From: JBDSZL01 sp039925145
Lineage (GTDB): Bacteria; Acidobacteriota; Vicinamibacteria; Vicinamibacterales; SCN-69-37
Assembly: GCA_039925145.1 (NCBI GenBank)
Contig: JBDSZL010000065.1
Location: 17,548 to 81,547 of the forward strand
Length of the DNA stretch: 64,000 bases
Direction: 5' to 3'
The notes under the pieces: model-generated
What the model saw: only the letters and a program-made list of their open reading frames with translations
What the model was told of the DNA's origin: nothing
The model's database searches: none
Made by a program: the position numbers and the translations under genes
Shown here: positions 50,453 to 60,399 of the stretch, piece after piece
Numbering within the stretch: position 1 is the stretch's first letter
How the letters are laid out: each line of letters begins with the position of its first letter

Positions 50453-52330
50453 TTACGGAGGCGAGACGTCGGACGACCGCTCGACCTCTTCCGCGTCGTC
50501 GCCACGCTCGACGACGTCGGATAACTCCCGCGGCAATGGAGTCGGGGCGGGACGCCCCATCGTGGCAGCCGCGATGATGTCGAGTGGCATCTTCGGCGTG
50601 CGGTCGGCGTAGAGGAGCCCGTTGGCCTCCTGATATGTGTCGGCAAACTGGGTGTAGCAGAAGCCGGAGAACAGACCGAGAGAGTGAATCGCGGTGAGGA
50701 GTTTCGAGTACTGCTCGGCCAGACGTTCGCCGGAGGTCGCCCTGGAATAGCCCCAGGTGCCTGCTTCGTCGGCGGCGAGCGTGATGCCTCCGAACTCGGT
50801 CAGGACTACCGGCTGGTCGGCGTGCCGTTCACCTTCGAGCACGAGCAGGCGACCTGCTGGACGCTCTCGTTTGAACAGCCTCGGCAGGATTTGATCGGCG
50901 TGATAGCGGGCCGCGATCCGTGCCGGGTCGGAGTCGTAGTCATGGATGCCGATGATGTCAGTGGCAACGCTCTCCCATCCATCGTTGCCGATCACCGGTC
51001 GGGTCGAGTCGAGGGTCTTCGTCAGGTGATAGAGCGTCCGCACGTAATGGCGCTCGGCTGCATTCATGGGCAGGTTCGGTACGCCCCAGGATTCGTTGAA
51101 CGGCACCCAGGCCACGATGCACGGGTGGCTGTAGTCGCGCGCGATCGCGGACATCCATTCCTTCGTGACGCGATGAATCGAGTCGGTCGTGAAACGGTAC
51201 GCGCTCGGCATCTCCTCCCACACCAGCAAGCCAAGGCAGTCGGCCCAGTAGAGATAGCGCGGGTCCTCAATCTTCTGATGCTTGCGCACCCCATTGAAGC
51301 CCATGGCCTTCGCCAGCTCCACATCCTTGCGCAGCGCCGCGTCGTCGGGTGCTGTCAGGCCGGTGGCAGGCCAGTACCCCTGATCGAGTACGAGCCGCAA
51401 CTGGTAGGGGCGACCGTTGAGCACGAAGCGATCGCCATCGACCGCAATGGCACGCAGTGCCGTGTAACTCGTCACGCGATCGATGAGTGCTCCGGCCGCC
51501 GAGAGCAGACGGAGCTCCGCCTGAATCAGCGTGGGCGAGGAAGGATTCCAGAGCAGCCCGTTGCGGTAGTCATCGATCCCTGGGTCGGATAGCGCGATGC
51601 GGCGATGGACCTCGCCGTACGTCACCATATACACATCGTCGGCGAGGATCTCGTCTCCCAGGGAGAGGCGCACGGCAATACGCAGATCTTCGTGGACATC
51701 CCCCTGCAGCACGGCGGCCAGTCCAATCTCCCAGCGCTCGAGATTGGCGGTCCAGCGAATGCGATCAAGCCACACGCGTGGAACCACCTCCAGCCAGACG
51801 GTCTGCCAGATACCGGTCGTGCGGTGATACCAGATGGAATGCGGGTCGCGAAGCCAGTCCTGCTTGCCTCTCGGCTTGGCCAGGTCGGATGGATCGTCCT
51901 CAGCTCGAACGACGATGTCGAGTGTCCTTGACTCGTCGATGTACGATGTCATGTCGAAGCTGAATGGGGTGTAACCGCCTTCGTGGTGACCGGCAAACCC
52001 GCCATTCACCCACACGGTTGCGTGGTAGTCGACCGCGCCGAAGTGCAGCAGCACACGATCGCTCGGCCCCAGCTCTGGCACCGTGACGGATCGGCGGTAC
52101 CAGCAGGCGTGAAAGAGCGTGGTGTTCTCCACGCCGCTCGCCGGTGTCTCCGGTGAAAACGGCACCTCGATCCGGTCGGCCCAGACAACCTGCGACGGAT
52201 GCTGCAGCCGCCCCTCTGTATCCACCGCGAACTCCCACGTGCCATTGAGAGAAATCCAGGTGTCGCGGCACAGTTGCGGTCGCGGATACGCATGGCCTTG
52301 CGTCGGCTTTGGGCCGCGGCTCGTGGGCAT
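50453..52330 (-). CDS. GH2-family beta-galactosidase/glucuronidase-like glycosidase
   Basis: 625 residues. Domain order of GH2: sugar-binding jelly roll (LNGTWEFAVDTEG, WYRRSVTVPEL), Ig-like domain and TIM barrel. The acid/base Glu is in WVPFNESWGVPN and the nucleophile Glu in VVLTEFGGITL. No signal peptide, so likely cytoplasmic. The start at 52330 (ATG) is chosen; a GTG one codon upstream is equivalent. It hydrolyses beta-glycosides of unknown identity. Confidence 0.92.
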   Translation of the reverse strand: MPTSRGPKPTQGHAYPRPQLCRDTWISLNGTWEFAVDTEGRLQHPSQVVWADRIEVPFSPETPASGVENTTLFHACWYRRSVTVPELGPSDRVLLHFGAVDYHATVWVNGGFAGHHEGGYTPFSFDMTSYIDESRTLDIVVRAEDDPSDLAKPRGKQDWLRDPHSIWYHRTTGIWQTVWLEVVPRVWLDRIRWTANLERWEIGLAAVLQGDVHEDLRIAVRLSLGDEILADDVYMVTYGEVHRRIALSDPGIDDYRNGLLWNPSSPTLIQAELRLLSAAGALIDRVTSYTALRAIAVDGDRFVLNGRPYQLRLVLDQGYWPATGLTAPDDAALRKDVELAKAMGFNGVRKHQKIEDPRYLYWADCLGLLVWEEMPSAYRFTTDSIHRVTKEWMSAIARDYSHPCIVAWVPFNESWGVPNLPMNAAERHYVRTLYHLTKTLDSTRPVIGNDGWESVATDIIGIHDYDSDPARIAARYHADQILPRLFKRERPAGRLLVLEGERHADQPVVLTEFGGITLAADEAGTWGYSRATSGERLAEQYSKLLTAIHSLGLFSGFCYTQFADTYQEANGLLYADRTPKMPLDIIAAATMGRPAPTPLPRELSDVVERGDDAEEVERSSDVSPP

Positions 52331-52333
52331 CAC

Positions 52334-52818
52334 CAGGACAAGCGCCGAGCCGCGCGGTTCGCGGATTCACGGGTGTCGTGCTGCGGTCGGCGATTGGGAT
52401 CGGCATGCGCTGCATCGGAGGCGTGTGCCACGTAAACACAATTGCGGGCACCCTCGGTGGGATCGCGGGGAAAAGCTACGGGTGGCATGGGGCCTCCAAT
52501 GCGGTCAGCGTCAGCAATGTCTGTTCCAGTGCCGTGTTTTCGTGGCGGCCCCTCATTCTAAGACAGCTACGGAGATCCAATAAGGGCGGTGCATTGACGT
52601 TCTTACACGTCGAGCCTCGCGCACCCGGTCATTTTGGGATTCGCGCCAACGCCGTCGTGAATCCGGAGCGGCAGCAGCCCTCCGCTGGCAGCCGCTTGAC
52701 CAATCACGGTGACGCACGGCTCGACGAGATGAGCTGCTGCCTTCCCGCACCGGACGACGGATCCTTGGGCGCCGGGCCGACTGTGGCATTCGATGTGCAG
52801 CATGTTCCGGTCAATCCT
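52334..52818. other. Intergenic region, promoter side of the GH2 gene
   Basis: About 485 bases without a supported gene. The frame of the zinc-ribbon protein is open from 52309 but the translated part is not protein-like. No repeat or terminator seen. Confidence 0.35.
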
Positions 52819-53031
52819 ATGCAGCAGCAACCGGTCGTTCTGCCGCTCAATTGCCATCGCTGCGGTGGCGCAGTGGGCGTTGCCTGTGAGCTCGACGAAG
52901 ACCCGAACGGGCGGCAGACGGTTCGGTTCGCCTGTCCGTACTGCGAGTTGCCGCGCGAGTTCCGCGCGCCGGGTCGCGTGCTGCGCATTGCGACGCTGCA
53001 GCAGAACCAGGGACCGGCCATTCGTCATTGA
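52819..53031 (+). CDS. Small zinc-ribbon-like protein
   Basis: 70 residues: NCHRCGGAVGV (CxxC) and FACPYCELPREF (CxxC), 25 residues apart, the pattern of a zinc ribbon. No ribosome site before the ATG at 52819; an upstream ATG near 52729 would add about 30 residues. It may be a regulatory or structural zinc protein. Unknown role. Confidence 0.6.
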   Translation: MQQQPVVLPLNCHRCGGAVGVACELDEDPNGRQTVRFACPYCELPREFRAPGRVLRIATLQQNQGPAIRH

Positions 53032-53103
53032 ACGGCGCACGTCGTGGCAGGTTGACCCGAGGCGCGGCGGGACCGACTCATCAGGCCGCCGTCTAACGCG
53101 AAT

Positions 53104-53532
53104 ATGTCCAACGCCACCCACAACGCCGCCCTGGTTGCCGCACTGGCCGTGGCGCGGGTACGGGCCTGGCGCACGGGGCTCCTCGCGTTGCACAAAACCT
53201 TGATCGACGCGGAACGCGCCCGGTACGAGCGAATATACGGACCCATCAGCAGCGCGCATGAAGCGCTGCGTCTGGTGCTTCACGACCCCTGGTTCGCGTG
53301 GCTTCGGCCGATGGCCGATCGGATCGTGCAGATCGACGAGCGTCTGGCCAGCCCGGAACCGATCTCCCCTGCCGAAGTGGCGACGATCCGCGGGCACATC
53401 ACGGCGCTCCTCCATGTCGATCGAGCGCCCGAATCATTTCGCGTCGAGTACCGGCGGGCGCTGCAGGACTGGCCCGAGGTGGTTGTCACACACGGACAGC
53501 TGATGGCGCTGCTTGCCGACGACCGCAGCTGA
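53104..53532 (+). CDS. Alpha-helical protein of unknown function
   Basis: 142 residues, almost entirely helical. RTGLLALHKTLIDAERARYE and LRPMADRIVQIDERLASPEP carry amphipathic helices. No family recognised with certainty; the length and pattern are regular. It is 72 bases after the zinc-ribbon gene. Confidence 0.65.
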   Translation: MSNATHNAALVAALAVARVRAWRTGLLALHKTLIDAERARYERIYGPISSAHEALRLVLHDPWFAWLRPMADRIVQIDERLASPEPISPAEVATIRGHITALLHVDRAPESFRVEYRRALQDWPEVVVTHGQLMALLADDRS

Positions 53533-53543
53533 GTACGCCGAGG

Positions 53544-54062
53544 TCAGTTCCAACTCACGTCGCCAGAGCCGCGCACGATCAGCAACGGCGTGTCGCGCAG
53601 CTCGTGAGCCAGCCGATGCATCTGGCGCCGCCAGAAGTCGAAGCGCACCGCCATCTGCCCCATCATGCGTGTCCAGGACTGGTCTCCGCCGAGGTGGGCG
53701 GCCGAGTCGTAGAATCCCGCCCCCAGCATCGCGAACCAGGCGACGTTGTGACGTTCCTTCAACTGGTCTCGGAAGAACCCGGTGAGCAGCAGGCATTGCG
53801 CCGCGGCCGCTTCCATCAGTTGCGGATCAGCCTGCTGGCTGCGGTCGAGCACGAAGACGTCGAACAGTTTGGTCAGACTGTTGGGTGTTGCCGGAAATTC
53901 CTGCAGTGACGCCGTCGACGTCGTCGCAAAGTGCGCGAGCACGCTGGCGTTATAGAGCAGTTCGGCGGTGGGCGGATCGTCCTGGCTGACGTCGCGTAAC
54001 CGTTCGAAGAAGAACCTCAGCGCCTGGTGATGATCGACTGCCAGAGAGTCCCACTGATCCAT
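53544..54062 (-). CDS. Alpha-helical protein of unknown function
   Basis: 172 residues, helix-rich, with no signal peptide. ALRFFFERLRDVSQDDPPTA and LLLTGFFRDQLKERHNVAWF and SWTRMMGQMAVRFDFWRRQM stand out; the latter part is rich in aromatic residues. I do not recognise a family. It is convergent with the helical gene before it and lies downstream of the HD-GYP regulator gene on the same strand. Confidence 0.6.
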   Translation of the reverse strand: MDQWDSLAVDHHQALRFFFERLRDVSQDDPPTAELLYNASVLAHFATTSTASLQEFPATPNSLTKLFDVFVLDRSQQADPQLMEAAAAQCLLLTGFFRDQLKERHNVAWFAMLGAGFYDSAAHLGGDQSWTRMMGQMAVRFDFWRRQMHRLAHELRDTPLLIVRGSGDVSWN

Positions 54063-54253
54063 GGTCGCATCTCGCTTCTGTCAGCTCCGATCCGCCGACA
54101 GCTTGGCTCAATGCAAAGGACGATCCGCCCGCCCATGCCGTGGCTGCACGCGCCGTATCTCCAGAAATCCAGGGATCTGCAGGCTGAAACGACGAATGTG
54201 CGTGTGCAACGACAGCGGGCACATTGGCTCCGACTGGAACCGAGGGCAGGTGA

Positions 54254-55267
54254 TCAGGACATCCAGTTGAAGAGTCCGTCGGCCGGCTCGCCCCCTGTTG
54301 GCTGAGACGACGCGACAAAGGCGTCCACCAGATCGGCACGTCGCCAGCCGCGGTGGACATCCTGCCGCAGCTGATCGAGCGCGGCGGCCCGCGGAAGCGC
54401 ACTGCGATACGGACGATCGGTCGTGATGGCATCGTACACGTCGACGATCCCGATGATTTGCGCCAGCAGAGGGACGCCGTCGCCCGACAAGCCGTCGGGA
54501 TAGCCGCTGCCGTCGAGCCGTTCATGGTGGTGCCGTACGATGGCGCGCACCTGATGCAGCGCGCGGACATCGCCGCAGAGCCGATCGCCGATCACGGTGT
54601 GCGCCTTCACTCGGGTGAACTCTTCGGCTGTCAGCGAGCCTGGCTTGAGGAGAATCGAGTCCGGGAGCGCCATCTTGCCGATGTCGTGAAAATACCCTCC
54701 GCGGGCCAGCACCTGCAGGTCGTCGTCGGGGAGAGAAAGCCGCCGTCCGAGTTGCGTGGCATAAGCAGCGAGCCGCTGACAATGGCCGTCCGTGTAGGCG
54801 TCGCGCGCTTCGATCATCAAGGCGAGGCTGCGCAGCACCGCTTCCGCCGAGTCGAGGTCGTCTGTGTACCGCTTGAGCCGGAGCAGCGACCTGACGCGGG
54901 CCTTGAGCTCTGCCTGGTCGATGGGTTTCGTCAGGAAGTCATTGGCGCCGGCCTCGATCGCGGAAATCCGATCGTGCGATTCCGCTGCGCCAGTCATCAG
55001 TACGATCGGGAGCAGCCGGGTGGCGGCACGATCGCGGAGCGCGCGGCACAGACTGAAGCCATCCGATCCCGGCATCCGAACATCAGAGAGCACCAGATCC
55101 GGCTCTTCCTTCCAGATCATCGACAGGGCTTCATCACCATCGCTGGCCTGGAGGACGCGATGCCCCTCCCCGCTTAGAATGTCATTGAGCAGCTGCAGAT
55201 TTGCGGGCAGGTCGTCGACGACGACGATGGTGCCGGTGACGGGATGCGGGGAGACTGGGGAGGACAT
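54254..55267 (-). CDS. Response regulator with HD-GYP domain (RpfG-like)
   Basis: 337 residues. Receiver domain (IVVVDDLPANLQLL, phospho-acceptor in LVLSDVRMPGSDG, KP in FLTKPID) followed from about 150 by HD-GYP: FHDIGK, HTVIGDRL, HHHERLDGSGYPDGL, all metal and catalytic residues present. It should degrade cyclic di-GMP when phosphorylated. No partner kinase is adjacent. Confidence 0.95.
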   Translation of the reverse strand: MSSPVSPHPVTGTIVVVDDLPANLQLLNDILSGEGHRVLQASDGDEALSMIWKEEPDLVLSDVRMPGSDGFSLCRALRDRAATRLLPIVLMTGAAESHDRISAIEAGANDFLTKPIDQAELKARVRSLLRLKRYTDDLDSAEAVLRSLALMIEARDAYTDGHCQRLAAYATQLGRRLSLPDDDLQVLARGGYFHDIGKMALPDSILLKPGSLTAEEFTRVKAHTVIGDRLCGDVRALHQVRAIVRHHHERLDGSGYPDGLSGDGVPLLAQIIGIVDVYDAITTDRPYRSALPRAAALDQLRQDVHRGWRRADLVDAFVASSQPTGGEPADGLFNWMS

Positions 55268-55510
55268 CGGGAGCGAATCCTACTCCGGTTTGACGCCTGG
55301 TGGCCGCCAGGTGCGGTCCTCTCGATCGGCTCAGCGCGCTCGGTGAACGCGCGGGTCACGTATGTTCGGTGCACAGAAGATACCCGTAAAGTGTCGACGG
55401 CAACCAGCAGTTTCTGCACCCAGGCGTCTCGACGGCGCTCTGGGCGACGGTTCTCCAGACGTCTGGGGCACGCAAATTGCACTCTCAATGGAGGATTCGC
55501 AGGAGGGCTT

Positions 55511-55813
55511 ATGACGACTCACGAGATCACGTTCGCGCGCGGCACGTGTCGCATCGAGATCGAAGAACACCCCGAAATGCCTCCGTTCACGGCCCACGTC
55601 GCACTGCTCGATGCCGACGGTGGAACGGTGCATCCGCTCGTCTTCAACACGGGGCAGCGAGTCGAAATTCACGCGACGAGCGAACCCCTGGCGCTCAGTT
55701 CCGCCATCACCTACTTGGAGGGGCGCTTCGGTTCGCCGTCCGAACTGCAGCATGGCTTTCTGCCAGGTGCTCAACCCAAACCCGAAGGCGAGCCGTTCGT
55801 CATCGAGCACTGA
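55511..55813 (+). CDS. Small cytosolic protein of unknown function
   Basis: 100 residues. GAGGGCTT ribosome site before the ATG. Strand-rich N-terminus (TTHEITFARGTCRIEIEEH) and a helical end (SAITYLEGRFGSPSELQHG). No family recognised. The frame upstream is open but without sense. Confidence 0.6.
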   Translation: MTTHEITFARGTCRIEIEEHPEMPPFTAHVALLDADGGTVHPLVFNTGQRVEIHATSEPLALSSAITYLEGRFGSPSELQHGFLPGAQPKPEGEPFVIEH

Positions 55814-55835
55814 TCGCGGCTGATACGGGGTCTCA

Positions 55836-56462
55836 TCAAGACAACCGCGCGATCACGTCGTCGAACGTGTCGAACTGCTCGCACTCGAGACCCTGTCTGG
55901 TGCAGAGCCGCGCGAGGGTGCTGCCTCGCACCGCAAATCGCCGGTTCGCCGCGCGCGCGGCTGGCAGATCGTTACGACCATCCCCTATGAAAATCGTGTG
56001 CTGGCCCGGATGGAGCGCCTGCAGGCGGCGCATTGCGTGCACCTTGAAATCGGTGCCGTCGACCAGCACACATCCGCGCGGGAGAGTCACGCGCCATCGG
56101 GCATCGCGGGTCGCCTCGAACGACACGAAGGGTACGTCTGCGGTCAGAAGCGCCTTCAGGTACCAGTCGAGGCCGCAGCTGACGACATGGAACGTCCAGC
56201 CGCGCTGGCGGCAGACGCTCAGCAGATTTTCGAACCCGCTCCGCAGCGCGACACGTGGCCGGGCATAGGCGAGCAGCTCCGCCTCGGATTCGGCCACTTC
56301 GCCCCAGCCGGTGTCCATCACCTCGAGAATCGTAGTCTCACCGCGTCTGTAAGGCCCAAGCAGACGATCGCGCCAACCGGGCGTCCCAAACCGGTCCCAC
56401 AGGAGATCGGTGACGTCGGTCGTCGTGATTGTGCCGTCGAAGTCGCAGAGAAGGAGCATCAC
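55836..56462 (-). CDS. MtnX/HAD-IB-like phosphatase
   Basis: 208 residues from a GTG overlapping the upstream MFS stop (GTGA), or from ATG three bases later. LLLCDFDGTITTTDVTDLLW supplies the Asp nucleophile pair, HVVSCGLDWYL is motif II-like and FIGDGRNDLPAA is motif III/IV. It resembles MtnX (2-hydroxy-3-keto-5-methylthiopentenyl-1-phosphate phosphatase) and related HAD-IB enzymes. No other methionine-salvage gene is near, so the substrate is open. Confidence 0.82.
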   Translation of the reverse strand: MMLLLCDFDGTITTTDVTDLLWDRFGTPGWRDRLLGPYRRGETTILEVMDTGWGEVAESEAELLAYARPRVALRSGFENLLSVCRQRGWTFHVVSCGLDWYLKALLTADVPFVSFEATRDARWRVTLPRGCVLVDGTDFKVHAMRRLQALHPGQHTIFIGDGRNDLPAARAANRRFAVRGSTLARLCTRQGLECEQFDTFDDVIARLS

Positions 56463-57667
56463 GTCCTAGCGGCGGGCAGTCGCCGACTGGCGCCGCGCCA
56501 CATCGTAATCAGCAGTGCCAGACCTGTGGCGAGCAGGACCGTCACTGCTACGGTTGCCGCCCTGGGATATGTCGGAAAGAAGCTGAGCGACAAAGCGCCC
56601 ACTGCGGGTCCCGCACAGATGCCGAGGCCAATCGCCGCTTCGTGCAGTCCGCCGTGCTCGGCCTTTGCCGCGCCCGCATCCATCGAGTAGAACAGCGACG
56701 AGTAATAGATGAGACCGGCTGACACGCCGAAGCCGACTTCTCCCGCGACGAGCATGCTCAGACTTCTCGCCACCACGATGGCCACGAAACTGATGGACAG
56801 GACGACGTAGGCCCCGAGCATCCATCGGAAGCGATAGTGCCAGCCGGTCCATTTCCACAACGCGCCAAACGCAGCCAACCGTCCAAATAGCCAGATCGAA
56901 CAGAAGAGCCCCACCCGAGTGGGCGAAAGCCCCAGTCGTTGAGCCACACCGGGCATGACCGCGAAGAGCGTATAGATAGCGACGTACGAAAACGGATTGG
57001 CGAGCCAGGCGAGTCTCAGAAATGTGGGGGCGTGCACCCGTGCCGGGCGGCTGCCCGGATCGACCGGCTCGGCCGGCGGAGATGCGTCTACGACCGCCGG
57101 CATCGATCGCGCGGTCCGCGCCAGCCAGGCCACTAGGGGCAGCTGTGAGCCGAAGAGAAGCGCCGGCACCCAAAACACCGACGCGCTTCCCACGTGATCG
57201 TAGAGCGTACCGCCGGTGAAATATGCCACGGCCGCCGCGCCAGACCACGTGCAGTTGTACAGCCCGATCGCATGCGGCATGCGCTCGGGCGCCTGGTGCT
57301 CGGTGACCAGCGCCTCGAGCGCGGGCCAGATGAAGAGCAGCACTGTCGTGTAGCCGGCCAGCACGGCCACCTGCAGGGCCGCGGTCGCGACGAGCCCTCC
57401 GGCAATCATGCACACGAGCAGGCCACTCAACCCGACGACGAGACTCGTGTGGTACCCGCGACGCTCTGCAAACCTGCCGCATTGCCACGCCGCGACGATG
57501 TAGATGCCGCCGTGAAGCGCCGACATCCACAGGTTCTGTCGATCGCCGAAGGCAAAGCGATCCCTCAGCAGAAAGAACAGGTAGTTGAAATAGTAGGACG
57601 TGGCCAGCGTGGTGAGCCCTGTGACCACGTAATAGCCGGCCCTGAGCCGGCGGACGTCTGCCGCCAA
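56459..57667 (-). CDS. MFS transporter
   Basis: 402 residues with twelve predicted helices, from a TTG. Features of the major facilitator fold: GGIYIVAAWQCGRFAERRGYH between helices 2 and 3. No substrate clue from the motifs. Coupled by a 4-base overlap to the HAD phosphatase, so the two may handle the same metabolite. Confidence 0.85.
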   Translation of the reverse strand: MAADVRRLRAGYYVVTGLTTLATSYYFNYLFFLLRDRFAFGDRQNLWMSALHGGIYIVAAWQCGRFAERRGYHTSLVVGLSGLLVCMIAGGLVATAALQVAVLAGYTTVLLFIWPALEALVTEHQAPERMPHAIGLYNCTWSGAAAVAYFTGGTLYDHVGSASVFWVPALLFGSQLPLVAWLARTARSMPAVVDASPPAEPVDPGSRPARVHAPTFLRLAWLANPFSYVAIYTLFAVMPGVAQRLGLSPTRVGLFCSIWLFGRLAAFGALWKWTGWHYRFRWMLGAYVVLSISFVAIVVARSLSMLVAGEVGFGVSAGLIYYSSLFYSMDAGAAKAEHGGLHEAAIGLGICAGPAVGALSLSFFPTYPRAATVAVTVLLATGLALLITMWRGASRRLPAART

Positions 57668-57677
57668 CCGTCAGCCG

Positions 57678-59252
57678 CTACTTGTTGAGCACGAACGCCC
57701 AGAGCGTGTCACTGGCCGAGACGACGAGATACTGCAGCCCGTCGAGCTCGTACGTGATTGGGCCGTTGCTGACCGAGGCGTTGAGCCCCGCATGCCAGAT
57801 GGCGTCTCCGGTCGTCGCATTGAGCGCGACGATGTCCGACGACGGACCGCCTGCGAAGAGCAAATTGCCGGCAGTGCTCAGCAATCCAGACCGTGGGTTG
57901 CCTTCCCATCGGTGGGTCCAGCGGAGCTTGCCGGTCTTGTAGTCGATGGCTTGTATCATCGACTCCGTGTAGCTGCCGCGGTCGGTCCCACCCCAGCCTT
58001 GTGGGTTGTCACTCGGGTCGTACACGTAATAGACGCTGAACGCGCGCGACGCGCTGACGTAGAACAGTCCGGTGGCCGGACTGAAGCTTGGAGGCGGCCA
58101 GTTGGTCGCACCTCCCTGGTTCGGCGACACGAGCGCGCCCGCAATCTGCGGCATCTTGGCCGGATTCGGAATGGGCTGCCCGCTCTTCTCGTCGTAGCCC
58201 ATCGCCCAGTTGGTCTTCACGTACTCGGTGGAGATCAGGGCCTTGCCGTTCGTCCGATCGAGCACGAAGAAGTGTCCGTTGCGCGCCGCCTGTGCGATGA
58301 GCTTACGCGGCTGGCCGTTGAAGACACCATCGAACACGACGGCCGTCTGCGTGGAGTCCCAGTCGTGCGTATCGTGCGGAGACGACTGGAAGTACCAGGC
58401 CATTTTTCCGGTGTCCGCGTTAAGGGCGACGATGGACCCAGTGAACAGGTTGTCGCCTTTGCGGTTGGCGTGCGCGATGACGGGTTGAGGGTTGCCAGTC
58501 GTGACGTAGATCAGATTCAGCTCCGGGTCGTAGGTGATCGGCTGCCACGTCATGCCGCCGCCGTGCTTCATGGCGTCTTCGTTCGGCCACGTCTCCGATC
58601 CCGGATCGCCCATCTTCAGTGGCACCGCGTACCAGCGCCATTGAAGCTCCCCAGTGGCCGGGTCGCGGGCATCCAGATACCCCGGCACGTCGAGGTCGTC
58701 TCCGCTGACACCGGTAATGAGGTGGTTCTTGACGATCACAGGCGCTACCGAGCCGTAGTAGAACTGGTCGAGGTCGCAGATCTCCTTGTGCCACCGCTCC
58801 GTTCCATCCTTGATGTTGAGCGCAATCAGATGGCAGTCGGGTGTCTCGAAATAAAACGCGTCGCCGACGATCGCGCCGCCCCGGTTCCCGATGTGGATAC
58901 CGCCCTTGGAGGTCCAGGCGAAGTGCCACAGCTCCCGGCCGGTGCGGGCGTCAATGGCCCAGGCATGATCCGGATTGGTCAGATACATCACGCCGTCGAC
59001 CTGGAGCGGCGTTCCCTTGATGGCGCCCCCGGCGCTGGCGCGGTACGACCACGCAAGACTCAGCCCTTTGACGGTGTTCGTGTTGATCTGGGTCAACGTG
59101 CTGAACCGGCGGCCCGAGTAATCCCCGTTGTACGTGGGCCAGCTCGTCGTGGCCGGACGGCCAAGCGCTGATGGGTCGACGCCAGTGGGTGCCTGAGCGG
59201 ACAACGCGCTCGCGACAGCGAGGACAGCGACGATGAGACCGAGGCGCTTCAT
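57678..59252 (-). CDS. PQQ-dependent (quinoprotein) dehydrogenase, secreted
   Basis: 524 residues. Signal peptide RLGLIVAVLAVASALSAQA. Eight-bladed propeller of the methanol/ethanol dehydrogenase type: WPTYNGDYSGRRFSTLTQIN, FQSSPHDTHDWDSTQ (conserved catalytic-region HDxHDWD), and W-motif repeats such as LNADTGKMAWYFQ. The adjacent Cys-Cys disulfide typical of methanol dehydrogenase is not seen. It should oxidise alcohols or sugars in the periplasm, passing electrons to the cytochrome whose gene overlaps it by ATGA. Confidence 0.93.
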   Translation of the reverse strand: MKRLGLIVAVLAVASALSAQAPTGVDPSALGRPATTSWPTYNGDYSGRRFSTLTQINTNTVKGLSLAWSYRASAGGAIKGTPLQVDGVMYLTNPDHAWAIDARTGRELWHFAWTSKGGIHIGNRGGAIVGDAFYFETPDCHLIALNIKDGTERWHKEICDLDQFYYGSVAPVIVKNHLITGVSGDDLDVPGYLDARDPATGELQWRWYAVPLKMGDPGSETWPNEDAMKHGGGMTWQPITYDPELNLIYVTTGNPQPVIAHANRKGDNLFTGSIVALNADTGKMAWYFQSSPHDTHDWDSTQTAVVFDGVFNGQPRKLIAQAARNGHFFVLDRTNGKALISTEYVKTNWAMGYDEKSGQPIPNPAKMPQIAGALVSPNQGGATNWPPPSFSPATGLFYVSASRAFSVYYVYDPSDNPQGWGGTDRGSYTESMIQAIDYKTGKLRWTHRWEGNPRSGLLSTAGNLLFAGGPSSDIVALNATTGDAIWHAGLNASVSNGPITYELDGLQYLVVSASDTLWAFVLNK

Positions 59253-60220
59253 TTGAGAGTCTCCAGATAGGCGACCACGTCGTGGATTTGCGCGTCGGTG
59301 ATGGTGTCGAGCAGCGCGTAATGGGCCGCGAGCGGCACCGTCTTCTCTACCTTCACCGTCGGTCCGCGGCGGAACGTGCGCACTGTGCCTGACGCCTCAC
59401 GCAACGTCACGGTGAAGTCGTCCATCTGCACCATCACGCCGGACAGGGCGGGGCCTGTTGCCGGCGTGACCTTTACGGTCACCGCCGTCGGCGAGACCGC
59501 ACCGCCTGCGCCGCCGAATCGGGCACCGCCACGACCCCCGACGTTCGGAAACAGGAACCGTTGCTGCAGCGTGACGGCGTCGTAACGCGCGCCCGCGCCT
59601 GCCATATCGCCGGTGGGCGAATGGCAGCTCTTGCAATTACCAGCTCCGTTGAAGAATGTCTCGCCCGCTTTCACGTCGCCCACGAGGACGTTCTGCGCGC
59701 GAAACGTGGGTGAGCTCCGCAGGCCATCATTGACGCGCTGCCGCAGAAACTGCGCGACGTCCTGAATCTGTTCGGTGGTCAGGCTGCTGCCCGGTCTGCC
59801 GCTCTGAAGCCGATGGCCCTTTTGAAGAAAGGGGCCGAGCTCGTTGCCAGCGCGATCGTGCAGAACGAGCACCGACCGGACCAGGTTGGGTGCGGTGTCG
59901 GTGCCGCGAGCCTGCGAGCCGTGGCAGTTGATGCACTCAGAGGCCCACACCGTCCGTCCGCGATCGGCCGCTGCGGGATCGACGGCAGGTTTGTCGTCGG
60001 GCCCGAGATTGGCACCGGGCCCGCCACCTGCCGGCGCAGCCGGCGCCTGAGGGGCTCCACCGCGGGCTCCCTGTCCACCCTGTCCGGCGGCTCGCCCGGC
60101 AGTGGGCGCCGGAGACGCAGCCTGAGCGCCGAGCACCGCCACCCACCCGGCCGCAGCCAGAACAGCGGCGGTGATTGACACTCCGAAGAGCACACGTTTG
60201 CGCATCATCAACAACCTCAT
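59249..60220 (-). CDS. Diheme c-type cytochrome, electron acceptor of the quinoprotein
   Basis: 323 residues. Signal peptide, Pro/Gly/Ala-rich linker (about 35-75), heme motif CINCHG and a second heme CKSCHS. A distal segment AHYALLDTITDAQIHDVVAY matches the C-terminal part of such cytochromes. Its gene precedes the PQQ dehydrogenase with a 4-base overlap, so both are made together and form one periplasmic oxidation chain. Confidence 0.92.
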   Translation of the reverse strand: MRLLMMRKRVLFGVSITAAVLAAAGWVAVLGAQAASPAPTAGRAAGQGGQGARGGAPQAPAAPAGGGPGANLGPDDKPAVDPAAADRGRTVWASECINCHGSQARGTDTAPNLVRSVLVLHDRAGNELGPFLQKGHRLQSGRPGSSLTTEQIQDVAQFLRQRVNDGLRSSPTFRAQNVLVGDVKAGETFFNGAGNCKSCHSPTGDMAGAGARYDAVTLQQRFLFPNVGGRGGARFGGAGGAVSPTAVTVKVTPATGPALSGVMVQMDDFTVTLREASGTVRTFRRGPTVKVEKTVPLAAHYALLDTITDAQIHDVVAYLETLK

Positions 60221-60399
60221 TGCACCCGCCCGGCCCCATGCCGCCAGGCACCCGCGCCGCTATGTTCAGACGCATCAACTTACCATGGCCGACGCGCCCT
60301 CTCACGGGCTGAAGCTTGGGGCTCCGCGACTCAAACCCGCGGCGCACCTGACGATGGGGCGCAACCGCCAGATCGGCCGGACTTGGTGCGCCGGCCCTC